DNA of 64,000 nucleotides from Asterias rubens (GCF_902459465.1 NC_047066.1:15007047-15071046); one strand, 5' to 3'. Shown: positions 19,101-30,541, numbered from the stretch's first letter. The notes: a model not told the origin generated them from the sequence alone. Program-made: numbers and translations.

Positions 19101-22100
19101 TCTCTGACCACTCAACAAACACATGTGGATGACAAATCCACGATTCCTAAGAAGTCAGATCCTAAGAAGCTTCACTGGTTAGATAGTGACACCGGGAGCG
19201 ACACTGACATGTCTACAAAGAGACAAAACATCGAAAAAGAACTGAAGTTAAAGAAAAGCATGAGTGTGAACAGGGAACGAGAACTATCACAGAAGTCTGA
19301 GATATCATCTGAAAACCCAAGGGTCGACGATCTTAGTGAAAAACAGACCAAACTCACAACAACTCAGAAAACGAGTAGCAACTCACCAGGCGTCAAGAGC
19401 AGACGAAATGAACGCGAAGTTTCGAATCAAGACGTCATCCTATCGAGCACTCCTGACATGGTCCATGGTGCAGCCCAAAGAAAAGAAAAGAGAAAAACTC
19501 AAAAGGGGGAAACACCAGTAATCACTGTGGCTCCCATCAACAATAAAGAGTTACTGACAAAGAGTCAGGGGCGTCTTGATTGTGTTGCACTTAACCATGA
19601 GATCATCAAGGTGCAAGGGCCACATAGTCCCCCAGAGGAGGAAGAATCTACAAGTGACGAAGACTGTGGGTTCATGACTACAGCATTTCCCGTGAAAAAT
19701 ACTGATACTGACCCAATCAATGACAACCCACAGACGGAACAAAACGTCAATGAGGTCAGCGATGTGCCGAATCTAACTACAGAGCGCAATGAACTTCAGG
19801 GAAATGAAATTGCCTCTTCATCAAAGGACAGTGAAGGGGAAAGTGAGAAAAGAGACAAGAAGTCCAAAAGATCATCCTCTGTCTGGAAGAAATTACAACA
19901 CAACAAGATAATGTTTAAGAAGAATAAGCTTAGTAAACATTCAACCGATTTGGAGAAAGCATCGGCCAAGAGCGAGCTGAAGCGTGCCAGTGAAATGCAG
20001 ATGAGAGACACTGTGATTGATGCTGAAGCAACAAGAGAGATGTGCAGAGACGTCGAGAGGCAGGGTAAGGAAGAAGAAGACACGACTTCTCAACCCTCTG
20101 ATAACAGCACAACATCAAAACACAAGGAGCATCATAAGAAAATTAAAACACCAAAGATGCTGAAGAAAATTTCAAAGCAGCAAGGTCTGTTCAAAAAGAA
20201 GAACAAACAAAAGCCAGCAAATGATGTTGAGAACCCTTTACTAGAAGGAGGGAATTCTCAATATGTTCAAGACGGATCTATTGAACCGGAAACGATCAGC
20301 GACCTCTGTCAAGGATCTGGATCCGAGGGATCCAAAAAACATCATAAGAAACGCAAAACACCAAAGGCGTTGAAGAAAATAGCAAAACATGGACTGTTCA
20401 AAACTAAAAGCCAGAAAGCAGTCGAGCCGTCCAGCGGAACGGAGAAGTCTAAACAAGATGATGAACCTCATTCCTTTGATGCTGGACAATCTTCCCAAAA
20501 AGCTAACAACAACTTGTGCCAAGCAACTACCTCGTCTCAAATAGGAGATGGCACGGAGAATACAGGGGTCGAAGAAGACAACTACACACAAAATGACCTT
20601 GAAACTACTGATGCCAGTGAGGCCATACAACGTCGCAAGTCAATGTCAAAATGGAAAAAATTCAAACATGACCAAGGTCTCTACAAAAAGCAAAAGAACC
20701 GAAACGTCAAATTCTCAGGGGAACAGCAAGAAACATTAAACCACGCTCTTGGTGGCGTGAGAGACAACAACTCTGTCTATAAAGAATTGATGAAGAGGAG
20801 AGAAGAGGCCAGAAAACAAAAAGAAAAGGACAAGGGGCTTAAGAAAGACCTTAAGAAAACCAAGAAACAGAAACATGTACTGGCAGATGATAGTGCACGA
20901 GATCAATCCACAACCTCCTCATCACACGGCAAGAAGAGTAAACTTGCCAACCTTCTGAGAGGAAAGAAAGACCATAAAATTCAGACAACCCAGATTGTGC
21001 CTCAGACATCAGAGATGAAAGAAAATGAAAGTCCAGTGGGTCTGGCGAGCTGCAGAAATGGAGCACCTACCGCTGTGAATCCCGACCTGGAGCTTGTGGG
21101 AGGGGAAACTATAAGAGAGGGCAACTTCATGACTGCAAATCACACTTCACACTTAGTGAGACCATCAAAGACATCAACAGCGGCAGCAGATGAGAACCAA
21201 GAGGCTGAAGTGACTGATGGTTGGTGTGATCCCACACAGAACAAGTGAGCATTAAACCTCGAATTTCTCAATTGAACAATTAAGACAATTTCATTTAAAT
21301 CCATGGTTTCATAGCAAGTAATGGTTTAAAAGTTTAATCCGCTGTGAAGATTCATAGTAACCAACAGGCATAATCAAAGGGAAAACATGATATTTTCCAT
21401 TGTTATCAAATATTGTTGACTTATTACTTAATTATCCCATGCCTCATGTTTTACAGACTCAAACTTTCAAACGACGTCAAGGAAAAGAAGAACGACGACC
21501 AAACTGGGAGAATTTCTCGCCGTCATTGTGATACGGCTTCTGGAGTAAGGAGTTTCAACCCAGTCGAGGACAATGACGTTTCTGGTACAGGCCGTGACTC
21601 TAACAAGATCCCTACCACACAAAATGGGTAATACACATGACTAAATTCAACCACACTTACATTGAAAACAAAAACAAACCTTAAAGAAACAATAATTTGT
21701 TTAAGTTATTAACTTTCTGGTCAAATAAAATGAATAAATACAATTTTCAATGTTCTTAAACTCAGGGGGTGACAAGTAAAACTTATTCTTTTTGCGATTT
21801 GCTTCTACACTTTGACAGTATACAAACTGTATTTTCCTGTTAAATAAAAGTAACTTTTAATATATTTTATTTTATTTCCATAGACATACTCAAGGAGTTC
21901 TTCCTGCTCGATTTGATAACTCATACAAGCTGCCAGCAAAGAAGTCAAACTCATCTCAACGTGACGAGGACGGCGCCGTAAGTGGTCAAAGTCAACAACG
22001 AAAGCAGATTATGTCTCAGATCCTACAAGAACTCGATGATACTTCATCTCAGTCTGACAGAGAACAGGAAGCCCTCATCATTGACACACCAACACAAAAA

Positions 22101-25100
22101 GTGACAGAGAAAAAGACGAGCAAATCAGAGAGAAGCTGCACTGTTGACATCATCAATGAAATAACATCGCCAATACCTTCTCGACAGGTCAAATTGCTAC
22201 CACAAGCCCAAGTTGAAGAAAGTGACGATGATGTGATTCCGAACTTACAACGTCATCAGTCAAAGACTGAAGGCTCTTCCCCTCCCGTCGTAGAGGTCAG
22301 AGCTGCGGTCGAGTATAATGAGGAGGCCGGGGATAATGAGAAGAGCGAGTCTTGCGATGACATGATTAACCACATTATTATAAAGCCTCAAATTGACAAT
22401 TCCGAACACAAACCTGATTACAACTCATGGGATGACGAGTCAGAGGAAGAGACAACCAATCAAGCAAGACAAGACAACTCACCAAACGTGCCCAGATCAC
22501 CAGACATAGAATTCTTAGACGAGCTGCTGGACGAGCTCTCGCCATCCAGCAAGAAGCACGGTACAACTCGACAAGCTGACAGCAAATCAAGACAAGTGGC
22601 TAGAACAGACAACCCAACTAAGAAGACAAAGGGGTTGAATGTCATCGCAGCAGATCAGAAGTCCGATGACGTAAGTTTGACCCAACATGCCGAGAATGCT
22701 CCAGAAGATCAGAACTGTGTGAATGAGTTAGACGTCATTGAACAGATGCTTTCTACGTCTGCAGGCAAGGACGATTTTGATATTTTTGACATTGTGGACA
22801 GAATGCCAAAATCTAAGACCAAGCTTGTGATGTTGACCACACTTCTTGAAAGCTCACAAGAGCAGACATCTGAAGATGATTCCTCAAATTCAGGCCAACT
22901 GAGTTTGAATGTGGTGTCTGCTAACAAACACAACGATGAGCCACTTCATGGAGAAAACATGATCAAGCAATCTCAATCGAATGGAAACATCAAAGGAACT
23001 ACATCACCCAAAGCAGAATCTGATGTGTCATACAATAGCAAACAAGCATCTTTTACATCTCGGGAAGAGGATTCTGCGATGTCTCTGGATGACAATGTGC
23101 AAGGAAGAGAGGTCGTTAAGAAAGAGTCGCAGAAAATCTTAGACTCAGTGAGAAGCCAAGAGATGGTGTACAGCCCGGGAAAGAAAGAGGAGATTGATAA
23201 GCAACCAATACCGAGAGAAGGTAGATCACCTTTGGTGATCGTGGAGTCCAAGAAACCAGTAGATGAAAAACCTATTGATACTGAAACACACACCGCGATG
23301 TCAACTCAAGAAAAACACATTGCAGGAGGGAAGATCATTGTAAATCCTGCATGGGGGATCAGTTCGCTCGATGACTTTAATCCTTCCAGTACCAGGAGGC
23401 AAGACGTAACCGTTGGTTCTGACATTAGTGGTGAGGTTGAGAAGCAATCACCCACTTCCAATTTGAACAGGACCGATGACGTAACTCGTGACGTGCCAAG
23501 AAGTCCATCTTCGGAGTCTGAAATTTACTCAGATGGAGACTCGTCTGTGAGTTTAGACATGACTCAGCAACCGGTCACTCCTGAAGATAAAGATGAGAAC
23601 ACAAGCAAGCCAAATTTCTTGGACTATCTCACTCAACTGAAGCTCGAAGAGTCTTTGAAAAAGGCTGGGAAACCAGTGACTGTCTCACCATTCGAAAACT
23701 CTGATGTTCCAAGTTATCTTCGCACAGACTTCAATCCATCTCCCGAACAGAAACCGTTCAAAAGATGGGATCCAGCAGCCGCTCAAAAGACGATGGAAAA
23801 GATCTGCAGATCTAAAAACAAATCGAAGGAAACATCAGCAGAGCCACGATGGCTGAAGGAAGATTTCCATCCCGCTCCTGAGCAGAAACCATTCAAGAAA
23901 TGGAATCCAGTCGTAGCCCAAAAGACAATGCAAAAGATCTCCGGAATAAAGACAACCACTGAGAAACCAGAGCCACGTTGGCTCAAGAATGACTTCAATC
24001 CAGCTCCGGAACAGAAACCATTCAAGAGATGGGATCCCTCAGTAGCACAGAATAAGATGGAAAAGATTGGTCTTTCTAAAAAGAAATTTCCCGAACCCAC
24101 AGAAGTGCCACGGTGGCTGCAGAAAGATTTTAATCCCGTCGAGAATGGGCGAAAAGCTGATGATTGGAAAGTACCTGGAGCCAAGTCCGATGTGCTGAGT
24201 TCAACCCCTGATGAGAGCAAAGACTCAGCAGAATACTGCTGGGACACTGATTCTTCGATGTCTCTTGAAGACAAGGTGCAAGGAAGAGAAGCCATTAGGA
24301 AAGAGTCGCAGAAAATCATAGACTCAATGAGAAGCCAAGAGATGTTCCACAGCTCGGGAAAAGAGTCATCTACCAAGTTATCTACCTCTTCCACTTCCAC
24401 AGCAGTCGACAAGGACATCCCTCGTTTCTTGCGAGCAGATTTTAACCCTGCCCCAGAGCAGAAACCTTTCAAGAGATGGAATTCTGCAGAAGCTAAAAAG
24501 AAACTCGACAAAATTGGAGACCCGAACAAGAAGTTTCCAGAGAATACTAAAGACGAAAAGCCAATGTGGTTGAAGAATGACTTCAATCCAACCCGGAAAG
24601 AGACAAAACCAGGAGCAGCCACAAATGAAACTGCTAAAGATGCATCAACGCCAAGGTGGCTTCAACCCAACTTTGATCCAGCAGCTGAAGCTACGAGTGT
24701 GTCTGAGCCCAGCAAACGGACAACTCATAACATGCCTCCCACGGCACAGTTCCAGGTACTGACCACACTTAAACGTTTTATTGTCAGTTAAAATAAATGA
24801 AATAATTAAACATTTTAATTAAAAGTACTCTGAATGATCTGGGCCCAGATGCATGTCGCCTCTATCGAAATGCGCTTACAATCACCTCTTGCCGCTTAGT
24901 AAGCGCCTAAGCGCCAAATTTAAAGACACTGGACACTATTGGTAATTGTCAAAGACCAGTCTTCTCACTTGATGTGTCTCAACATCATGCATAAAATAAC
25001 AGGTATGTGAAAATTTGAGCTCAATATTGGTCGTCGAAGTTGCGAGATAATAATGAAAGAAAAACACCCTCGTCACACGAAGTTGTGTGCTTTCAGATTC

Positions 25101-26198
25101 TTGCTTTCGAGACCTCAAATTCTAAATCCAAGGTCTCGAAATCAAATTCGTGGAAAATTACTTCTTTCTCTAAAACTACATCACTTCAGAGGGAGCCGTT
25201 TCTCACAATGTTTTATACCATCAACCTCTCTATATTACTCATTACCAAGTAAGGTTTTATGCTAATAATCATTTTGAGTAATTACCACAGTAGTGTCCTC
25301 TGCCTTTAAGCGCTAGCGGACAAGCAAAATATTCCCTGATAACAAAATAATGAATACGCTTGGCGTAAGCGTGGAATCTGCTTCGTAAGCGCCGTTTATT
25401 TGCTTACAGTAAGCAGAGCCATACAATTGGGCCCTTGGCTATTTATTATTTGTTGTTAACATTTTTTTTTTAAATATAAGTTGTACAAGATTGTTCTCAT
25501 AGCAATAACTCAAATAAACACTCATGTTTTGTTTCCAGCACCCTGCTCTTGGACAACCAACCTATCAACCCGACACTGACATGTTTGATATCCACTCAGA
25601 AGCATTACTTGACGAAACCCGTCACCAGCCACGATTTATCAGAGACATCCATGGTCAGCCCGCCGATCCAGCTCGAAGAGAAAGAAGCTTAATTGACAAC
25701 CCGCCCCAACGTATGCAGTCTGGATTCCACAGTGTTCCTGGCCACGCACCAGCCTACCGACAAGGAGAACTGCAGAGTCAAGTCCAAGCTCTCGGTAAGT
25801 CATCTAATGTGCCAGCTTGGCTTCAGAGTAAGCCTCAACCACTACCAGAGACAACTCGGAACATGCCACAGTTACCCGGTGTCTCTCCAATTAGCACCCA
25901 CAACACACACCATGGAATGGACAACTGTAAAACTGATGTCAGACCAGGAAGGACAACATTCAGGCAGTTTGCTCCACCTCCAAGACAGACGGACGGTCTC
26001 GATGTCATTTCTTCAGACATGGAGTATGAAGAGACTTACCCATCGGGTTTGGGGAACTCTGATCTACCCCGTCCCAGCTGGATGAAGCCTGGTCTTGCCC
26101 CTGCCGGGAACGCGTGGCAAAACTCGGCCAATGAGCGTCGTATCTTATTCAATTCAATATCAAAGACGCAAGCAAGGTTTACGAACCGTATTATGTAG
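13160..26198 (+). CDS. Giant Lys/Ser/Glu-rich repeat protein, 3016 residues, function unknown (5 exons)
   Basis: Exons 13160-13172, 15910-21244, 21457-21627, 21884-24755, 25539-26198; 9051 nt. All four junctions are GT..AG and keep phase. I recognise no known domain. An N-terminal segment (about residues 5-60; HVHFVDIMDESRRAPPFDHF) looks ordered. A short helical Gln/Met/Ala heptad run (VAQQMAQVAQQMAQVE) lies near 285-305 and a Leu-rich helix near 320-370. Then come a long disordered region with Ser/Asp repeats (about 470-760), four basic KKxxKxxGLFKKK motifs (about 1329, 1421, 1491, 1584), and seven or more WL-x2-DFNPAPEQKPFKRWDP repeats (about 2450-2775). There is no signal peptide or membrane helix. 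It could be a scaffold, cytoskeletal or nuclear protein; this is a guess from composition only. Confidence 0.82.
13360..13435 (-). repeat. tRNA-like SINE fragment, family S2
   Basis: Contains GGGACTTGAACCAACGACC and CCGGATTAACGAACCGCCGC, a reversed box B and acceptor-like part shared with 39250-39335 and 57540-57605. Confidence 0.55.
14762..15165 (-). mobile_element. Inverted-repeat MITE, family A, in giant-gene intron 1
   Basis: Bounded by TTTAAAGACAGTGGACACGA and ATAGTGTCCAGTGTCTTG. The body is the reverse complement of the copy at 9625-10014. Confidence 0.83.
15472..15841 (+). mobile_element. Inverted-repeat MITE, family A, upstream of giant-gene exon 2
   Basis: Begins TTTAAAGGCACTGTTCACAT and ends AAATGTGTCCAGTACCTTTA. 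It ends about 70 bp before the exon 2 acceptor. Confidence 0.82.
15910..21244 (+). CDS. Giant gene exon 2 (5.3 kb, disordered Lys/Ser region)
   Basis: Begins EPKNWQRKLKEERHVHFVD after an aattcag acceptor and stays open for 5335 nt. The open frame extends a little upstream into intron sequence (15825-15909), which I exclude. It ends within a codon at gtgagc. It holds the Ser/Asp repeats and the four KKxxKxxGLFKKK motifs. Confidence 0.9.
21457..21627 (+). CDS. Giant gene exon 3
   Basis: Encodes LKLSNDVKEKKNDDQTGRIS through NKIPTTQNG between a ttttacag acceptor and a gtaata donor. Phase fits both neighbours. Confidence 0.85.
21884..24755 (+). CDS. Giant gene exon 4 (DFNP repeats)
   Basis: Opens HTQGVLPARFDNSYKLPAKK after a tttccatag acceptor, upstream of the first in-frame ATG (22011). 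Residues of the second half form repeats such as PRWLKNDFNPAPEQKPFKRW. It ends TAQFQ at a gtactg donor. Confidence 0.9.
24841..25434. mobile_element. Foldback element B split by a nested family-A MITE
   Basis: The outer element starts GGGCCCAGATGCATGTCGCC and ends AGCAGAGCCATACAATTGGG. Its TAAGCG-rich arms resemble 40633-40882. The inner family-A copy spans 24921-25307 and is flanked on both sides by TTTAA. It lies in the last intron of the giant gene. Confidence 0.75.
25539..26198 (+). CDS. Giant gene exon 5 (C-terminus)
   Basis: Begins HPALGQPTYQPDTDMFDIHS after tttccag. It includes degenerate relatives of the WL motif (VPAWLQSKPQ, PRPSWMKPGLAP) and stops at 26196-26198. A family-A MITE follows in the 3' region, and AATAAA occurs at 26541. 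Confidence 0.88.
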   Translation, partial: HPALGQPTYQPDTDMFDIHSEALLDETRHQPRFIRDIHGQPADPARRERSLIDNPPQRMQSGFHSVPGHAPAYRQGELQSQVQALGKSSNVPAWLQSKPQPLPETTRNMPQLPGVSPISTHNTHHGMDNCKTDVRPGRTTFRQFAPPPRQTDGLDVISSDMEYEETYPSGLGNSDLPRPSWMKPGLAPAGNAWQNSANERRILFNSISKTQARFTNRIM

Positions 26199-26242
26199 TC
26201 GCTGAGGCAAGGCTTTTTTCAGAAAGATGACTGTGTACTTAT

Positions 26243-26531
26243 AGGCACTGGACACTATTGGTAATTGTCAAAGACCAGTATTCTCACTTGGTGTATCTCA
26301 ACATATGCATAGCCAACCTGTGAAAACGTGGGCTCAATTTGCAAGAGTTAAATGAAAGAAAAAACCACCCTTGTTGCACATGTTTGGTGTTATTTCAGAT
26401 GCATAATAAAAGACTTTGGAGGGTTTCTCACAATGTGTTATACTTCCAAGGCCTCTCGTTTTCTCTTTAACAAGTAAGTTTTTATGGTTACAATTTTGAG
26501 TAGTTTATACCAATAGTGTCCAGTGCCTTTA
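26243..26531 (+). mobile_element. Inverted-repeat MITE, family A, downstream of the giant gene
   Basis: Shortened copy (about 290 bp) with both ends recognisable (AGGCACTGGACACTATTGG and CCAATAGTGTCCAGTGCC). It begins 45 bp after the stop codon, so it probably lies in the 3' untranslated region. Confidence 0.83.
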
Positions 26532-26540
26532 AATAATTAT

Positions 26541-29193
26541 AATAAAATAAATAATAATATAAACTTCAGAAATAAAAAAATTGTGATCTTTTGTTGTTCG
26601 TAAAAAAAAAAGTATTTAAAAAAAACGAAGTAAAAAAAAAAAAGTTTCAGATATTCTTGGAATGTTAAAATAAACAAATTTTCCACATGGTGTGAATTAC
26701 TATTTTGCAACGTTGCAGGATGATTTCCTTGTCTGTAAAAACCGTCAGCAAACCTGAACAAGAACTCTGGACAATTAATAATTCTCAAACTTTACTCCAC
26801 AACGTGATCAGAATATTGACCCGATTCGCACTATGTAGACATTTCGATCAATGTATTTGCTATAATGACTGTGCCATTATACAAGGGAAAACACCCCTGT
26901 TATATCATTTTATAATCAAATTATGTAAAGAAAACAAAAACTCTCTGAAGAAAAAGAAAACAAAATTCGTCTGGTTTCCTGCATGATTTATAAAAAACTA
27001 AGCCATGGGCAAACGCGTTTCACCATTTCTTGTTTCTTCTTCAGGTTTGACTGTATTGTATTCAGATTTTAAATTAGTTAAAGTATTATTTTGTATTGGT
27101 AGTTAAAAAAAAAAAAAAAAATATTTATGCTATTTATTCTGCATTTGAGTGCACAATGTTGAACAGATCTACTGATCTAGTGTAGGCCAAGGTTAAATAA
27201 AACAAAGGGAATTTATAATGTGTTATTCAAAATCATGGCAAAAGCTTCCAATTTGGATTATGAAGAAAAACCAACTAACAAGGTATAACAAGCCGTACAA
27301 TAAATACAATACATTTGCGAAACAAGACATGTGCTGTGCGCACTACGCCAGAAAAATATAAACAAAACGAAACAAGGTCAAAATTATAATGACGCATATG
27401 CTGGAATAGCCTTCTTACAATCATGTTCATTATAAAGTTTTAAAAATGAAATAAAATTAATTGTTATTAAATTAAATTAATTTGTGTTGCCTGATGAGTC
27501 ATTGTGAAGTGAGAGAATTATACCAGTTTGAATTAGCAAGTTGCGAGTGGAGTACTTTCAAGTAATCCCTGACACACAGATATTTTTAGAAAGTTAAGGG
27601 CAATTACAAACATGGACATGACACAAAAAAATCAAATTATTGACACAGCTTTCTTTTCACTTAAAAGTCATAGTTAACATATGAAACCAATTTATTTTTA
27701 GTTGTTGACAAGGAATAAACCCAATTTTGCCAAATAAAAACTCAGCTTGGGCTCCATGTAGGCTTGGCTAAACTGACTGGAAAACTGCGACTGACCGTAA
27801 TGCGACTGACCGCGGTTTTGCCATGTATACCTAAAAGTTCAAGTTGCTGACCATTAATTGGATACTCACGTATAAGAGTTGTGTGTTACATGTAACACTT
27901 TCGCAAGTTTTTCAGTTAGAGGAAACTTTTGAATTTTGACTAGTGTATTTTTACCATGTACTTTTTTTGTAATGCGACTGACCGCTTTTCACAACGTTAT
28001 AACGTCCAGTGCACAACGCCCACACCATTTATAATAATATCATTTATTCAAAGCCTTGGGTGTCAAGTACAAATCAGTCTATAAACTTCGGTGGAAATAA
28101 TTTCTCACACAGAACTACTAGCACAGAGATCAAGAAACGACACAGAAAAATTTATTGCGACTGACCATGGAATTGCCCTCAAGTAATGAATCAAAATTAA
28201 AAATCAAATTTCAGTTGCTTAGGAATCGCCCAACAAAGTCGTTTTAATAGTTGTCACTGTTATTGGCCGTTTAGGCCTCTCCTGTAACACCTCACTTTCA
28301 CATGGATACACTTTTGCTCTGGTGGGCAGCGGAAACGTATACCCCGTTAATTTCATTTCGTGCTCGATTTTGGGAATTTAAACATTGCCGGGTTTCATTA
28401 AATTAGCCACAAGACATTCCGATTCGCGCTGTATTCCCATTGTTACATCATTTCACACATAAAGAATAGTTTCATATCCACACTGTACGAACGATTTGTA
28501 AACACTTTAATTCACGTTTTCTGCCAATTCACAAGTATTAACTACCGTACTCACCAAAGAATATAACTCGGCATAGGAACTCCCATGGAAAAGTGTGTGT
28601 CGACGCAACGCCGAAACTCAGGACAGGTACCTCCACGGTCTAACACACTCTCTTGTCGAGACCTCGTCGGAAGCTCATGAGAGCAGAGTAGCGTTTTACC
28701 CGTGCCCGATGGTGGCCCCGGAGATATTCCTTCGTACGTGTATATACAGCAGTAATTACCCGGCCCTATAATCCTATATAGAATTCCTGAGATTCCCAGA
28801 ACACAATGCAGACCCAACATTAATCGGTACACCACGCAACGTACCAAGCACCAATGGTGCTTTTGTATAGATTATAAAGAGATTCAAAATGTATTGATTG
28901 AAAATGAACAGTCCTTGTTTTCTTTCTAGTTTTATATAATGTAGAGGGAGCGAGAAAATAATATTATGCTGAGTACCAAAGCATAATGTATACAAGGAAA
29001 AGTAAACAATCCCGTTTAGTAATCACTCTTATAATTAATGCTTATACAAATTTGTTAGAAGCCAACATCAGCTTTCGAAAGATAACGAATTTTGATAAAG
29101 ATTTCACCTCAAAGTGGCTATGTAAAAACACATAATTTGTAATGCCCCCAATATTCAAATCTTACGTGTATATTTTTGCCATTAACACTGGAA
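26541..29193. other. Intergenic region without recognised genes
   Basis: AT-rich, with homopolymer A/T runs. The word GCGACTGACC occurs four times between 27786 and 28170. 28560-28870 is less AT-rich and has a 98-codon minus-strand open frame with no recognisable domain. I see no tRNA or snRNA in it. Confidence 0.6.
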
Positions 29194-29265
29194 GGCGCGA
29201 TGGCCTAGTGGTAAGGCGCCTGTCTCGTAAACAGAAGATCGGGGGTTCGACTCTCTCTCGTGCCT
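29194..29265 (+). tRNA. tRNA-Thr(CGT), array member 1 (variant)
   Basis: Cloverleaf with anticodon loop CTCGTAA (anticodon CGT, reads ACG). Acceptor GGCGCGA pairs with TCGTGCC. C replaces T at the base of the anticodon stem, and the T stem relies on G-U pairs. T-run terminator follows. May be weakly functional. Confidence 0.75.
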
Positions 29266-29453
29266 TTTTTGTTCTTTTTTTTTGCGACATCCAAGAACCA
29301 TCTCAAACATTTATTGTTGCAAACATTATCATGAAGAACTCATTAAAAAAACGTAGACACAACTTGGTTGTTTTCCCCACTTTGTGCACTATTCTAATAT
29401 TTGATACAACACCGTTGTGCCAGATCGGGGCCTATTGAAGCAGTCCACAACTC

Positions 29454-29529
29454 GTAGTAATTGGCTTAGTGGTAAGGCGTTAATTGTCTCGTAAACAAAC
29501 AATCGAGGGTTCGACTCCCTCTTGTGCCT
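29454..29529 (+). pseudogene. tRNA-Thr(CGT) relic, array member 2
   Basis: Keeps the D arm, CTCGTAA loop and T arm, but the 5' acceptor strand no longer pairs with TTGTGCC and extra bases sit before the anticodon stem. Confidence 0.75.
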
Positions 29530-29659
29530 ATTTTGCCTTTTATTTGCGTGTTCCAAGACTCAATTGTTGCTACACTCTTCTCTTAGGAGCTCATACTTTT
29601 GTGCCAGATCCTTTTGGTTAACAAAATAAATAATTGGGGCAGTCAACAACCCGTCATGT

Positions 29660-29731
29660 GGCGCGGTGGCCTAGAGGTAGGGCGTCTGTCTCGTAAACAG
29701 AAGATCGAGGGTGCGACTCCCTCTCGTGCCT
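29660..29731 (+). tRNA. tRNA-Thr(CGT), array member 3 (T-loop variant)
   Basis: All stems pair, but the T loop reads TGCGACT rather than TTCGACT, damaging box B and the conserved T-loop bases. Possibly non-functional. Confidence 0.7.
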
Positions 29732-29953
29732 TTTTGGCCTTTTATTTGCGCCATCCAAGAATCAACTCAACATTTGTTCAATAAGTTATTGGGAAGAGTT
29801 CATAAAAACGCAGGGAAGTGCGGCCCTTCCGTTTCGTAGAATGTTTTTTAAAGTTTTTTTAAACGCCGACTTTCTTATCTCTAGACCAAACACTGTGCCA
29901 GATCCCTTTGTTTAAGAAATGTGATAGTTGGGGCAGTCCACATCACCTCATGT

Positions 29954-30025
29954 GGCGCGGTAGCCTAGTGGTAAGGCGTCTGTCTCGTAAACAGAAGATC
30001 GAGGGTTCGACTCCCTCTCGTGCCT
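29954..30025 (+). tRNA. tRNA-Thr(CGT), array member 4
   Basis: Intact 72-nt cloverleaf: GGCGCGG/TCGTGCC acceptor, anticodon loop CTCGTAA, box B GGTTCGACTCC, discriminator T, then a T-run. A replaces G at position 9. Confidence 0.92.
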
Positions 30026-30242
30026 TTTTGGCCTTTTATTTGCGCCATCCAAGAATCAACTCAACATTTGTTCAATAAGTTATTGGGAAGAGTTCATAAA
30101 AACGCAGGGAAGTGCGGCCCTTCTGTTTCGTAGAATGTTTTTTAAAGTTTTTTTAAACGCCGACTTTCTTATCTCTAGACCAAACACTGTGCCAGATCCC
30201 TTTGTTTAAGAAAGTTGATAGTTGGGGCAGACCACATCATGT

Positions 30243-30314
30243 GGCGCGGTGGCCTAGTGGTAAGGCGTCTGTCTCGTAAACAGAAGATCGAGGGTTTGAC
30301 TCCCTCTCGTGCCT
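30243..30314 (+). tRNA. tRNA-Thr(CGT), array member 5
   Basis: Intact stems and anticodon CGT. T loop is TTTGACT (C56 changed to T), which weakens the usual D-loop/T-loop contact and box B. Confidence 0.82.
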
Positions 30315-30541
30315 TTTTTGTTGTTCTTTTATTCGTGTCATTCAAGAATCAACTCAAACATTATTTTGTTCCATTAACTTTTGGGACGAGTTCATAAAAA
30401 CGCAGGGAAGTGCGGCCCATCTGTTTCGTAGAATGTTTTTGTTTTTTTCAACGCCGACTTTCTTTTCTCTAGACCAAACACTGTGCCAGATCCATTTGTT
30501 TAAAAAAGTTGATAGTTGGGGCAGTCCACATCTCGTCATGT

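Noticed and set aside
23783-24622. 279-codon minus-strand open frame
   Set aside because: Antisense shadow of the DFNP repeats; its repetitiveness mirrors the sense strand.
28555-28640. Possible U1-like snRNA (TACTCACC near 28547)
   Set aside because: Beyond the short 5' similarity, no U1 stem-loops, Sm site or 3' hairpin could be traced.
28551-28847. 98-codon minus-strand open frame with a hydrophobic start
   Set aside because: Could be a signal-peptide exon of an unseen gene, but no partner exons, homology or clear donor were found.
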